Source of the DNA: Actinomadura nitritigenes
Lineage (GTDB): Bacteria > Actinomycetota > Actinomycetes > Streptosporangiales > Streptosporangiaceae
Reading direction: 5' to 3'
Assembly (NCBI RefSeq): GCF_017573545.1
Contig: NZ_JAGEOK010000037.1
Span: 38,403-102,402 of the forward strand
Length of the DNA stretch: 64,000 nucleotides
The position numbers and the translations under genes were made by a program. Shown here piece by piece: positions 17,449 through 25,977 of this stretch; within the stretch, counting starts at the first letter, position 1; every line of letters begins with the position of its first letter. Under the pieces are notes generated by a model. It worked only from the letters and a program-made list of their open reading frames with translations. It was not told the DNA's origin and made no database searches.

Positions 17449-17635
17449 CACAGCGTACGACGGCGCCCGTGCCGTACGCCCGGTGCACCTGCTCAACGAC
17501 GGCGACACGTTGTTCACACCGGCGGCGGGGACGCGCCCGCTCGGCACCGCGAACCCGCCGCCCCTGGACGACGTCCTCACGGCAGGGCGCGGACGCGGTG
17601 ACCCACGCGACCGTACGCGCTGTGGGCACCGCCGA
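17449..17635 (+). pseudogene. P1-family peptidase C-terminal relic
   Basis: The sequence reads TAYDGARAVRPVHLLNDGDT, LFTPAAGTRPLGT, PPLDDVLTAGADAVTHATVR, a C-terminal stretch of P1 (DmpA-type, N-terminal-nucleophile) aminopeptidases. One extra G in the run near 17586 breaks the frame. The nucleophile Ser region and the rest of the gene are absent. It directly abuts the nuclease relic downstream, showing a fusion of unrelated debris. Confidence 0.5.
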
Positions 17636-17654
17636 GTGGGTCACGCACTCATCG

Positions 17655-18030
17655 ACGGAGCCGAGACCACCAAGGTCCTCAACGCCGCTCAGGCCGCCAA
17701 CGTCGACGCCACCCACATCACCGTCATCAGCCAACTCGAAGGGCTCTCCGGGACGGCTGACATCGAGGACCTGTTCTCCACCAAGGACTACCTCTGGCTC
17801 CACAACAGGGCCACGTCACCATCAACGAGGCAGACCTGATCGCTACCGACAAGCACTTCCCGATCCTCAAGCGCATCGGGATCGCCCGGGAGAAGCAGAA
17901 CAAGCCCCGGGACTTCGACCACGTCGGCCCCGCACACAAGCTCACCCGCGACAAGGAAGCCTTCTTCGAGCAGGTCGACAACGAGACCCTCGACCGCTTC
18001 GAGACGGTCTTCAAGAAGCTCAGGGCCTGA
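17655..18030 (+). pseudogene. OLD-type ATP-dependent nuclease C-terminal relic
   Basis: Two frames joined near 17808 give GTADIEDLFSTKDYLWLHN, then a polar linker, ILKRIGIAREKQ, FDHVGPAHKLTRDKEAFFEQ and VDNETLDRFETVFKKLRA before a stop at 18030. This is the tail found after the Toprim domain in OLD/AAA-type nucleases, which act in phage defence or DNA repair. The ATPase and the catalytic Toprim core are gone. Confidence 0.5.
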
Positions 18031-18129
18031 ACCTGCAGGCAGCACGGAACCTCGGGAATCTGCATGACGGCCCGGGGTCGCGCGCGCATGGATGCGTCCA
18101 GATGGGTGACCGCCTGCGGACTACCGGCG

Positions 18130-18700
18130 TCATGCCCACTCAACCCCCAGCACCCGCAGCGCTTCCCACTGCTCTTGACTGAGCCCGTCTCGCCTCGTAC
18201 GGGTGCTCGATGTCCACGCACCCAGTTTCACGACCACCAGCCAGATCAGGGATCCGGGTCGGTAGACCCGGGTGCGCAGTAAGGCCGCGATGGTCGCTGG
18301 GTCGCGCGGGGTGGAGAAGTGGAGCAGGGCGGACTCGGCAGCGGCGTCGGCGTCGGCGTGTTCCTGGTCTTCGCCGTCGTCCTCGCCGCCGGTGCCGGCG
18401 CCGAAGCTCCGTCCGTCTTCGTCGTGTCGGACGTGGATCTTGTGCTGTCCGCTGGTGTGGGCGCGGGAGGCGAGCTGCTCGACGAGTCGTTCATCATGAC
18501 TGCGCAGGCCTCGGAGGACGGCGACGAGGGGGCGGTAGCTGGCGGAGGCGACCATGTCGGCCGGGTCTTTGCCGGACGGGAGAAAACCAGCACGATGATC
18601 CGCGCGACCTTGGTGCCGTCCTTGCGGTGGGGCTGCAGCGCCCGACGGGTGTTCTGCATGATCTTCGTTTGGAAGCTGCGGGTTTCGGCGAAGCAGATGG
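18130..18700 (-). pseudogene. DEAD/DEAH helicase (helicase-associated-domain) relic
   Basis: On the minus strand one frame gives the motif VI region (AICFAETRSFQTKIMQNTRR, ALQPHRKDG). A shift near 18560 leads to DMVASASYRPLVAVLRGLRS, HDERLVEQLASRAHTSG and an acidic linker. The sequence then jumps from RTRVYRPGSLIWL directly to VVVKLGAWTSSTRTRRDGLS and the C-terminus ALRVLGVEWA. Intact relatives carry several helicase-associated repeats between those points and occur on Streptomyces linear plasmids and chromosome arms. The copy is dead through a frameshift and a large internal deletion. Confidence 0.6.
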
Positions 18701-18797
18701 CTTCAGGCTCCGTTTGCCGGTGGGTGCAATATTTCCTGGTCAGGTAGCGTGGCGAGTGTTTCGATTGCTTCGCGAGGCAGGACGAGAGACGCGGCGG

Positions 18798-21581
18798 ATG
18801 TGGGCGAAGTCAGGGACAGGCATAGGCGTCGGCCCGACCGGGCTGGTCGGCCGGGAGGGCGAACTCGCCGAGCTTGCGGCGTTCCTGGACATGGCCGGGT
18901 TGGACGGAGCTGTCCTGCTGCTCACCGGTGATCCGGGCGTGGGGAAGACGGCCCTCCTGGACGCGACCGCCGAGCTGGCGGTGGCGAGGGGAGGACGGGT
19001 CGTCCGCGGGAGCGGTGTCGAGTACGAGACGGACATCAGCTTCGCGGGGCTCCATCAGCTCGTCGGCTCGCTGCCGGACGAGCTCGGTCGTCTGCCGCGC
19101 TCCATGCGGGAGGCCCTCGAGGTCGCCCTCGGTCTCGGCGCCGGTCCCGCGCCGAGCCGGATCGCCGTCCTGAACGCGGCACTATCCCTGTTCGACGAGG
19201 CCGCGAAGGAGCGGCCGTTGCTCCTCGTGGTCGATGACCTTCATGCCGTCGACCAGGCGAGCCGGGCTGCGGTGGGTTTCGTCGCCAGAAGACTGGGGGG
19301 CCGCCGCATCGGGCTGCTCGGAGCGCAGCGGGCGGAGTCCGGCGAACCCTTCCGGTCCACCGGTCTGCCGGAGCTCGAGGTCGCGCCGCTGGGTGACGCG
19401 GACGCCCTGCGGCTGCTGTCCCGGCGCTTTGCTCACCTTCCCCGCCGGGTTCTTTCGACCGTGGCCCACGAGGCGCAGGGAAATCCCCTGGCGCTGCTCG
19501 AGTTCGCCGGGTCCACCAGGGTGTCCGGCGACCAACACGGCCAAGGGGCCGGGGGGGCGAGCGGCCCGGGGCGGGATGTCCGCGCTCTGTACGGCGCCCG
19601 CGTCGGACGACTGCCGCGGGGAACGCGCGAGGTACTGCTGCTCGCGGCTCTTGAGGGCTCCGGCGACATCGGCGTCCTCGAGGCAGCCGGCGGGCCGGGC
19701 ATCCTTGGGGAACTCGCTCCCGCAGAGCGTGACCACCTGGTCATGGTCGCGGAGAACGGCCGCGCGGTGCGCTTCCGGCATCCGCTGGTCAGGACCGCGG
19801 TGGTCGACGGTTCCACCGGTGAACAGCGGCGCGGCGCCCACCACCGACTGGCCGACGCACTGGCCGACCAGCCCGAGCGGCACGGTGATCACCTCGCGAG
19901 AGCCACGACGGCGCCCGACGAGGCGGTCGCCGCCGTCGTGGAGTCGGCGGCCCGGAGCAGCCTGCGGCGCGGTGACGCTGACGGCGCGATCGCGAGATTG
20001 CGGCGCGCGGCCGAGCTGAGCCCCGACCGAGCGGACCGCAGGCGCCGCCTGTCGCAGGCCGCCTACGCCGCCGCCTGGGTCGCAGGCCATCTGGAGGTCA
20101 GCCACGAGATCATGCGTGAGGTCGAGGGCGATCCGGCGGCCCGGTCGCTCTCGGCGGCCGCGACGGCCGGCTTCCTGGTGCTCGTCACGGAAGGCGACGC
20201 CGATACGGCCCATGCACTCCTGATGGAGGCGGTCGAGCAGGCCCCGGTGATGCCCGGACCGCCGCGTGAGGAGCTGGAGACCGCGCTGTTCACCCTCACC
20301 CTCGCCAGCCAGTACTCGGGTCGGCCCGAGCACTGGCAGCCTCTGGTCGACGTGCTCGCCCGGTTCCCCGAGGCGGCGCCCGCCGCCGCGGCGTCGCTGG
20401 GGCGCCTCCACCACGACCTCGGCTCCGTCACCGACGGCATGCTGCGCCGCCTGGACGAGGAGATCGCGCGGCTGAGGGACCAGAGCGACGCCGACGTGGT
20501 CATCCGCACCGCCCTGACCGCCTCGTACCTCGACCGGCTTCCGGGCTGTCGCGAGGCCGTGTGCCGGGTCATACGCGACGGCGGTGCGGTGGGGTCGAGC
20601 ATGCCGGCCCTGATGTTCGTCGCCCTGGACGACCTGTACGCCGGCCGGTGGCAGGCGTCGGCCGGCGCTGCGGACGAGCTCATCGCACTGTCCGAGGAGA
20701 TGGGGTACCACCTGTTCGCCCAGGTGGGGCACTACGTCGCTGCGATGGCCGCGGCCCAGCGCGGCGCCCTCGACACGTGCCGGGAGCACTGCGAGGACAT
20801 CTGGGGGTGGTCGGGTCCCAGGGGCCTGCGGCGGCTGGAGAACTGCGCCCACCAGGCGGCGGCCCGGGCGGCCGTCGGCGCCGCCGACTTCGAGACGGCG
20901 TTCCGGCACGCCACGGCGATCTGCGCCCCGGGTGTGCTGCCGCCGTTCAACCCCGAGGCCGTGTGGTCCGCGCCGGACCTCGTCGAGGCCGCCGTGCGCT
21001 CCGGGCGGCACGCGGAGGCGCGACGGCACGCGGACGCGCTGCGCGACTCCGGTGTCGGTCACCTCTCGTCGCGGTTCGCGCTGAGCGCGGCCACGGTCAC
21101 GGCGATGACATCGGCTGCCGAGGACATGGTCCGGTGCTTCGAGGAGGCGCTCGGGCTGCCGGGCGTCGAGCAGTGGCCCTTCGAAGTCGGCCGTGCTCAT
21201 CTGGCGTACGGCGAGAGGCTGCGCCGTCAGGGGCTCAACCGCGAGGCCCGGGTACAGCTGGCCGCCGCCCGCGGCCGCTTCGAGGAGCTCGGGGCCCGTT
21301 CGTGGGAGGCCCGGGCCGCAGCGGAGCTGCGCGCCACCGGGATGACGCGGACCGGCCGGGGCAAGGCTGGTGAGGCCCTCACCCCGCAGGAGCTGCAGGT
21401 CGCCAGGCTGGCGGCGACGGGGCTGTCGAACATGCAGATCGCGTCACGTCTGTTCCTTTCGCCGCGGACCGTGTCGTCGCATCTCTACCGTGTGTTCCCG
21501 AAGCTGGGGATCACGTCGCGGGCCGGGCTCCGCGACGCTCTGGAGGCACTGCCTCCCGAGCCTCCGGCCACCCCGCCGTGA
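18798..21581 (+). CDS. LAL-type LuxR-family regulator (AAA + TPR + HTH)
   Basis: The ATG at 18798 gives 927 residues. An N-terminal STAND/AAA ATPase starts at LVGREGEL, with Walker A GDPGVGKT (residues 44-51) and Walker B RPLLLVVDDLHAVD. A long TPR-like helical middle follows (about 380-840). A LuxR HTH ends the protein (ALTPQELQVARLAATGLSNM, then SPRTVSSHLYRVFPKLGI). LAL regulators are large activators of catabolic or biosynthetic operons. Its stop lies 15 bp before the duplicated leader of the hydrolase gene, so it is a good candidate activator of the hydrolase-ABM-SDR genes and of the ALDH gene that shares the leader. A GTG at 18757 is an alternative start. Confidence 0.88.
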   Translation: MWAKSGTGIGVGPTGLVGREGELAELAAFLDMAGLDGAVLLLTGDPGVGKTALLDATAELAVARGGRVVRGSGVEYETDISFAGLHQLVGSLPDELGRLPRSMREALEVALGLGAGPAPSRIAVLNAALSLFDEAAKERPLLLVVDDLHAVDQASRAAVGFVARRLGGRRIGLLGAQRAESGEPFRSTGLPELEVAPLGDADALRLLSRRFAHLPRRVLSTVAHEAQGNPLALLEFAGSTRVSGDQHGQGAGGASGPGRDVRALYGARVGRLPRGTREVLLLAALEGSGDIGVLEAAGGPGILGELAPAERDHLVMVAENGRAVRFRHPLVRTAVVDGSTGEQRRGAHHRLADALADQPERHGDHLARATTAPDEAVAAVVESAARSSLRRGDADGAIARLRRAAELSPDRADRRRRLSQAAYAAAWVAGHLEVSHEIMREVEGDPAARSLSAAATAGFLVLVTEGDADTAHALLMEAVEQAPVMPGPPREELETALFTLTLASQYSGRPEHWQPLVDVLARFPEAAPAAAASLGRLHHDLGSVTDGMLRRLDEEIARLRDQSDADVVIRTALTASYLDRLPGCREAVCRVIRDGGAVGSSMPALMFVALDDLYAGRWQASAGAADELIALSEEMGYHLFAQVGHYVAAMAAAQRGALDTCREHCEDIWGWSGPRGLRRLENCAHQAAARAAVGAADFETAFRHATAICAPGVLPPFNPEAVWSAPDLVEAAVRSGRHAEARRHADALRDSGVGHLSSRFALSAATVTAMTSAAEDMVRCFEEALGLPGVEQWPFEVGRAHLAYGERLRRQGLNREARVQLAAARGRFEELGARSWEARAAAELRATGMTRTGRGKAGEALTPQELQVARLAATGLSNMQIASRLFLSPRTVSSHLYRVFPKLGITSRAGLRDALEALPPEPPATPP

Positions 21582-21596
21582 GAGCTACCGGTCGGG

Positions 21597-21744
21597 TCTC
21601 AGCACTGCCACGGTACTGACGCAAGCGAGCCGTCGGCCGGATGTCAGTCAGCTGACGGAGGCTGTCGGCACGGTGGCCGAGCCATTCTCGTGGAGACATC
21701 GAATCCGCCCGGTACCCGGGCGAGACCACGAGGAGCGGACCATG
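21597..21744 (+). repeat. Duplicated 148-bp leader, copy 2
   Basis: This is the second copy of the segment at 13688-13835, ending at the ATG of the alpha/beta hydrolase gene. The palindrome GTCAGCTGAC is at 21647-21656 and the leader hairpin at 21687-21732. It differs from copy 1 at one position that I can see (T at 21663). Confidence 0.9.
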
Positions 21745-22566
21745 CCGTTCGTCACCACCGGCGACGGAGTCGAGATCTTCTACAAGGACTGGGGCTCGGG
21801 CTGGCCGGTCATGTTCCACCACGGCTGGCCGCTGAGCTCGGACGACTGGGACGCTCAGTTGCTGTTCTTCGTCCGGCGGGGCTACCGCGTCGTCGCCCAC
21901 GACCGCCGCGGGCACGGGCGCTCCGCCCAGGTCGGCCACGGGCACGACATGGACCGCTACGCGGCGGACGCCGCCGCCGTGGTGGCGCACCTCGGCCTGC
22001 GCGACGTCGTCCACGTCGGCCACTGCGCCGGTGGCGGAGAGGTCGCCCGGTACGTCGCCAGGCACGGCGCCGGCCGCGTTGCCAAAGCCGTCCTCATCGC
22101 AGCGGTCCCGCCGCTCATGGTCCAAACGGAATGCAACCCCGCAGGGCTGCCGGTGGAGGTCTTCGACGGCTTTCGCGAGGGCGTGGCCGCCGACCGCTCC
22201 CAGTTCTACCTCGACATCGCCTCCGGGCCGTTCTACGGGTTCAACCGTCCGGGCGCGGACGTCTCCCAGGGCATCATCCAGAACTGGTGGCGCCAGGGGA
22301 TGGCCGGCAGTGCGCAGGCGCACCACGAGGGGATCAGAGCGTTCTCGGAGACGGACTTCACCGACGACCTCCGGGCGATCGACGTGCCCACGCTCCTCTT
22401 GCACGGTGACGACGACCAGATCGTCCCGATCGCCAACTCCGCCCATTTGGCGGTCACGTTGGCCGAGCACGCGTACCTGAAGGTCTACCCGGGCCTGTCG
22501 CACGGCATGTGCACCGTCAACGCCGACACCGTCAACGCCGACCTCCTTGACTTCATCAAGAGCTGA
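21742..22566 (+). CDS. Alpha/beta hydrolase, chloroperoxidase-like, Cys nucleophile
   Basis: The 274-residue protein follows the non-haem chloroperoxidase/arylesterase fold: MFHHGWPLSSDDWDAQ, HDRRGHGRS, the nucleophile elbow, then LLLHGDDDQIVPI (acid) and GLSHGM (His). The elbow reads VGHCAGGGEVARYVARHG, so the usual Ser is Cys95 (codon TGC). A Cys nucleophile is known in dienelactone hydrolases and would change or abolish ordinary esterase activity. The ATG at 21742 has site GAGGAG. The gene heads a probable operon with the ABM protein (72 bp later) and an SDR (123 bp after that). Confidence 0.88.
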   Translation: MPFVTTGDGVEIFYKDWGSGWPVMFHHGWPLSSDDWDAQLLFFVRRGYRVVAHDRRGHGRSAQVGHGHDMDRYAADAAAVVAHLGLRDVVHVGHCAGGGEVARYVARHGAGRVAKAVLIAAVPPLMVQTECNPAGLPVEVFDGFREGVAADRSQFYLDIASGPFYGFNRPGADVSQGIIQNWWRQGMAGSAQAHHEGIRAFSETDFTDDLRAIDVPTLLLHGDDDQIVPIANSAHLAVTLAEHAYLKVYPGLSHGMCTVNADTVNADLLDFIKS

Positions 22567-22638
22567 CCCGGCCCAGTACCGACACACAGCCCGTCAGCAC
22601 GGGACGCGAACACAACACGGAACAGAAAAGGAATCACC

Positions 22639-22962
22639 ATGACCGCAACACCCACCGGCTATGTGACCGTCGTCTGGGACGCAAAGGCGAAGGCGGGCAG
22701 GGAGGACGACCTCAAGGCGTTCATCACGGCCGCCGTCACCCCCTCGCGCAACGACCCCGGCAACATCGACTACGAGGCCCACGAAGTCGACGGCCGACCT
22801 GGCGAGTTCGTCATCTACGAACGCTGGGAGACACGCGCCCACCTCGACGCACACCTCGACGCGCCCCGGATGCGGGAACTCGTCCCGCAGATGCTCGAAC
22901 TGTTGGACGGATCCATCGAGGACGGCATCCGCCTGCTGCGCCCGTTCCGCCCCGCCCACTAG
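22639..22962 (+). CDS. ABM-domain (antibiotic biosynthesis monooxygenase-like) protein
   Basis: The 107-residue protein is a single ABM ferredoxin-like domain: an N-terminal strand GYVTVVWDAKAKAG, a central NIDYEAHEVDGRPGEFVIYE strand pair, WETRAHLDAHLDAP, and a C-terminal helix. Such dimeric proteins oxidise quinols/anthrones or degrade haem, and some only bind small ligands. The ATG follows AAAAGGAAT. It lies between the hydrolase and the SDR on the same strand. Confidence 0.85.
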   Translation: MTATPTGYVTVVWDAKAKAGREDDLKAFITAAVTPSRNDPGNIDYEAHEVDGRPGEFVIYERWETRAHLDAHLDAPRMRELVPQMLELLDGSIEDGIRLLRPFRPAH

Positions 22963-23085
22963 AGGAGGACGCCCGCCGACGTCGATGCCGACGGGACGCA
23001 CCGCAGCAAACCAATCCCGCGGGTGCTCCCGGTAACCGCTTTCCGGGAGCACCCGCTCCGACGACCCGCACAGGAGAGACACGAC

Positions 23086-23778
23086 ATGACCACCACATTG
23101 ATCACCGGCGGCAACAGGGGGCTCGGCCACGAGATCGCGCGCCGACTCGTCCAGGCGGGCCACACGGTCTGGATCGGAGCCCGGGACGCCGAGAACGGAC
23201 GCAAGGCCGCCGACCGGCTCGGCGCCGGCTTCGTCCAGCTGGACGTGACCGACGACGCGTCGGTCGGCGCGGCGGTCGAGACGCTGCGCGCGCGGGCCGG
23301 CCACCTGGACATTCTCGTCAACAACGCCGGGGTCCTCGGCGAAGTGACCGCACCCGAGGACATGACGGCCGACCAGATCCGCCACGTCTACGAAACCAAC
23401 GTCTTCGGCCTGGTGCGCGTCACGCACGCGTTCCTGCCCCTGCTGCGGAAGGCAGCCGCCCCGTCCGTCGTCAACGTCACCAGCGGTATGGGGTCGTTCA
23501 CGCTGACCCACGACCCGGAGCGGGTCGAGTCGCACTATCCGCTCGCCGCCTACGGCTCGTCGAAGAGCGCGGTCACCATGCTGACCATGCAGTACGCCAG
23601 GGCCATCCCCGACGTCCGCTTCAACGCGGTGGACCCCGGCCAGACCGCGACCGAGTTCACCGGCCACATCGGGCAGAGCGTCGAGGAGGGCGCGGAGGCG
23701 GCGGTGCGTATCGCCACCCTGGGGCCCGACACGCCCACCGGCACGGTGACCGACCGCGCCGGCGCACTCCCCTGGTGA
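23086..23778 (+). CDS. SDR family NAD(P)-dependent oxidoreductase
   Basis: The 230-residue classical SDR has TLITGGNRGLGHEIARRL (cofactor loop), LDILVNNAG at residues about 75-83, an active-site Ser in VNVTSGMG and the catalytic YGSSK. The C-terminus NAVDPGQTATEFTG is typical. The ATG at 23086 has the strong site AGGAGAG. It probably reduces or oxidises a small carbonyl/alcohol in the same pathway as the hydrolase and ABM protein upstream. Confidence 0.9.
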   Translation: MTTTLITGGNRGLGHEIARRLVQAGHTVWIGARDAENGRKAADRLGAGFVQLDVTDDASVGAAVETLRARAGHLDILVNNAGVLGEVTAPEDMTADQIRHVYETNVFGLVRVTHAFLPLLRKAAAPSVVNVTSGMGSFTLTHDPERVESHYPLAAYGSSKSAVTMLTMQYARAIPDVRFNAVDPGQTATEFTGHIGQSVEEGAEAAVRIATLGPDTPTGTVTDRAGALPW

Positions 23779-23992
23779 CGGCGGCAGGCCCCACCCCGCG
23801 ACAGTCCTGGCAACCACACCCCACCCGGCGCACCGGTCAGGGCCCACGGGCCCTCACCGAGGGAATCAGGACTCACTCTCCAAGCCCCTGAGACCACCTT
23901 GTCCGGCGCGGGGAACTCCCCCGGATCGGACCACCAGCCCGGCGTCGATCCCGCGGTCGCAGCGATCGGTACCCACGAGAAGGAAGATCACG

Positions 23993-24188
23993 ATGGACGA
24001 ACGACTCGAGGAACTCGGCGCCCTACAGGCGGCCTTCGCCGGGCGTGCACAGATACAGCAGTGGGCGCAAGGTGCCGAGCTGCTCGCTCTGCTGCAGGCG
24101 GCATCGGACACGAAAACGCTCGACCTTCTGACACGGCCCATCACCGCGGAGGCCCTCGCCACAGTCACATCGCAAACAGTTTCGGAGA
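23993..24188 (+). pseudogene. 5' fragment of a methyltransferase-like gene cut by an IS
   Basis: The first 65 codons (MDERLEELGALQAAFAGRAQ, then QWAQGAELLALLQAAS) resemble the helical dimerisation start of small-molecule O-methyltransferases. The sequence is interrupted at 24189 by the IS5-family terminal repeat, and I cannot see the rest beyond the element's other end. The ATG follows AAGGAAGATC. The family assignment is tentative because only the N-terminal region survives. Confidence 0.35.
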
Positions 24189-25319
24189 GGGCGTTTGGTC
24201 CTTATATGAGGGGAATGTGCAGGTTCTCGTGCGGCTAGCTGCGGCCGGACAGAGAGATGAGAGATAGCTGCTTTCGTTGAGGCTTGTGGAGCATCGGACC
24301 AGCATGTTTCGTGGTCGTTATTCTATCTCATTCCGAAAACGCGGGTTGCGTCCGATGCTGGCCCGGTGGCGGCGAAGCTCCGACTTGCTGACCTGACCAA
24401 GACGTCTATGGCCGGGCTCGACGGCACGGCGTTACGCCGAGGTCATGACCCCCGAACGCGGCTACCCCAGCGACCTGTCGGATGCCCGATGGGAATTGAT
24501 CGAGCCGGCCCTGATCGCCTGGCGCGACCGGCGTCGCGCCGGCGCCTTGGACATCGGCCGTCCACCCGAACACGACCTGCGCACCATCATGAACGCCATC
24601 CTGTACGTCGACCGCACCGGCATCCCCTGGCGCTACCTGCCGCACGACTACCCGCCCTGGCAGACCGTCTACGGCTACTTTCGAGCATGGCGCGACGACG
24701 AGGTCTTCACCCGGCTGTCGGGACTGCTGCATCGCCTGGTCCGCATCCGCGAGGGCCGCTGCGCCCAACCCAGCGCCGGCGCGATCGACGCCCAAAGCGT
24801 CAAGACCTCAGGCAACGTTCCGGCCACCGACCAGGGCATCGACGCCGCCAAGAAGATCGTCGGCCGCAAACGCAGCATCGTGGTCGACACCCTCGGCCTC
24901 TTGCTGGCCGTCCTGGTCACCGCCGCCTCTGTCCAAGACTCGATCGCCGGCACCACTCTGATCAACCAGATCGCCGGCCGGCAGCCCGCCCTCCGCGCCA
25001 TCTGGGTGGACGGCGGCTACCGCCAACACCTGGTCGAACACGCTGCTGCGGTCGGCATCGACATGCAGATCGTCCAACGCCCGCCAGGCGTCCGGGATTC
25101 ACCCCGCTACCACGCCGTTGGGTGGTCGAACGCACCCTCGGCTGGCTCATGCTGCACCACCGCCTGGTCCGCGACCACGAGACCCTCCCGGCCAGTTCCA
25201 CCGCCATGATCCACCTCGCAATGATCGACCTCATGAGCCGCCGCCTCACCGGCGAATCCACTCCCACATGGCGGGGCACCTGACCCGGAATCAAACGGAA
25301 CTCACAGGATGAAACGCCC
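24189..25319 (+). mobile_element. IS5-family insertion sequence
   Basis: The left end GGGCGTTTGGTCCTTATATG (24189) and the complement of the right end GGGCGTTTCATCCTGTGAG (25319) are imperfect inverted repeats sharing GGGCGTTT and TCCT. Between them lies one transposase gene. The length, 1131 bp, is usual for IS5-group elements. No clear target duplication is visible. An internal 10-bp inverted repeat, AGCATCGGAC (24290) / GTCCGATGCT (24350), lies upstream of the gene. Confidence 0.6.
24445..25283 (+). pseudogene. IS5-family transposase, frameshifted
   Basis: From ATG 24445 the frame reads RGYPSDLSDARWELIEPAL, then YVDRTGIPWRYLPHDYPPWQ, IDAQSVKTSG (first catalytic Asp) and IWVDGGYRQ (second Asp), up to QRPPGVRD near 25095. 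The continuation FTPLPRRWVVERTLGWLMLH (catalytic Glu) to the stop at 25283 is in the +1-related frame. IS5-group elements sometimes use a programmed shift, but those are usually near the middle, and no slippery homopolymer is obvious here. I treat it as probably inactive. Confidence 0.7.
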
Positions 25320-25353
25320 AGTAAGCGATCTGCAGGCCGCGTGATGTGCGCGC

Positions 25354-25636
25354 ATGTTCGCTCGTTGTTTGCTCGTATGTCGCAGAACGGCGCGTCAGGG
25401 GCCCGCACGGAGCGTCATCAGCGTGGGCCTTTCAGCGGACAGAGCGGCACAGAACCGTACGGGTCGTCAGTGGCTGGCATGGGGATCCTGGGGACGCAGG
25501 GGTCTTCTAAACCGACGGTCGCGGGTTCGAATCCTGCCGGGCGCGCCACCCCTGACCAGGGTAAACATGTGCTTACACACCAAGATCCACACCCGATATG
25601 TCCCCGTGTTAGCTCGATGTTCGCTCGGATGTCGCA
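25354..25636 (+). repeat. Repeated motifs flanking the tRNA-Arg fragment
   Basis: ATGTTCGCTCG occurs at 25354-25364 and 25617-25627, each followed by ATGTCGCA (25377-25384 and 25629-25636). They lie on both sides of the tRNA-Arg 3' fragment. Short direct repeats flanking a core site have the geometry of integrase arm-binding sites; that role is inference. Confidence 0.4.
25501..25548 (+). other. tRNA-Arg(TCT) 3' half, probable att site
   Basis: The segment begins at the anticodon loop (CTTCTAA, anticodon TCT) and continues through the 3' anticodon strand, variable bases CGGTC, a perfect T-arm (GCGGG/CCTGC around TTCGAAT), acceptor CGGGCGC and an encoded GCCA end. The sequence upstream cannot form the D-arm or the 5' acceptor strand, and the 5' anticodon stem matches only partly. 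As with the tRNA-Val fragment at 13035, this is the usual product of integration into a tRNA 3' end. No integrase gene is nearby. Confidence 0.65.
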
Positions 25637-25680
25637 CATCTGTCGCCAACACCGACCGGCGGGACGTCCTACATGAGCCG

Positions 25681-25726
25681 GGTGGACCCCGCCCGCGGCG
25701 CCCGCGGGCGGGGAGGAGGGTCCACC
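25681..25726. terminator. Very strong GC hairpin
   Basis: CCCCGCCCGCGG (25687-25698) pairs perfectly with CCGCGGGCGGGG (25702-25713) around CGC, and GGTGGA (25681-25686) with TCCACC (25721-25726). It is placed where it could stop transcription from either side. No T-run follows, so the terminator role is an inference. Confidence 0.4.
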
Positions 25727-25977
25727 TGGTCATGCCGAGTTCAGGGGCGAAGTAACCGGCGGTGTCGCTGTCGGCGCGGGTGACGAGGAGGAGCTGCGCG
25801 GCCGCCGTCGGCGGCTTCGCTGCGCAGCGCCGGGCACATCGCGGCCACCAGCGCCGCGCACCGGTCGTGCTGCTGCCTGGGGGTTCGGCGCGGCCGGACG
25901 CGTCACCTGCTGCCTGGGGACCAGGCGACTGCCGGGCAGGCCCCTCCCTTAGGTGGGGGCGGAGTGCCGCGTGAGGG

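Noticed and set aside
19182..21200. 672-codon frame antisense to the LAL regulator
   Set aside because: No family sequence and no ribosome site; third-position GC bias explains it.
25440..25548. Complete tRNA-Arg gene
   Set aside because: The bases before the anticodon loop do not match a D-arm or the 5' acceptor strand, so it is a 3' half only.
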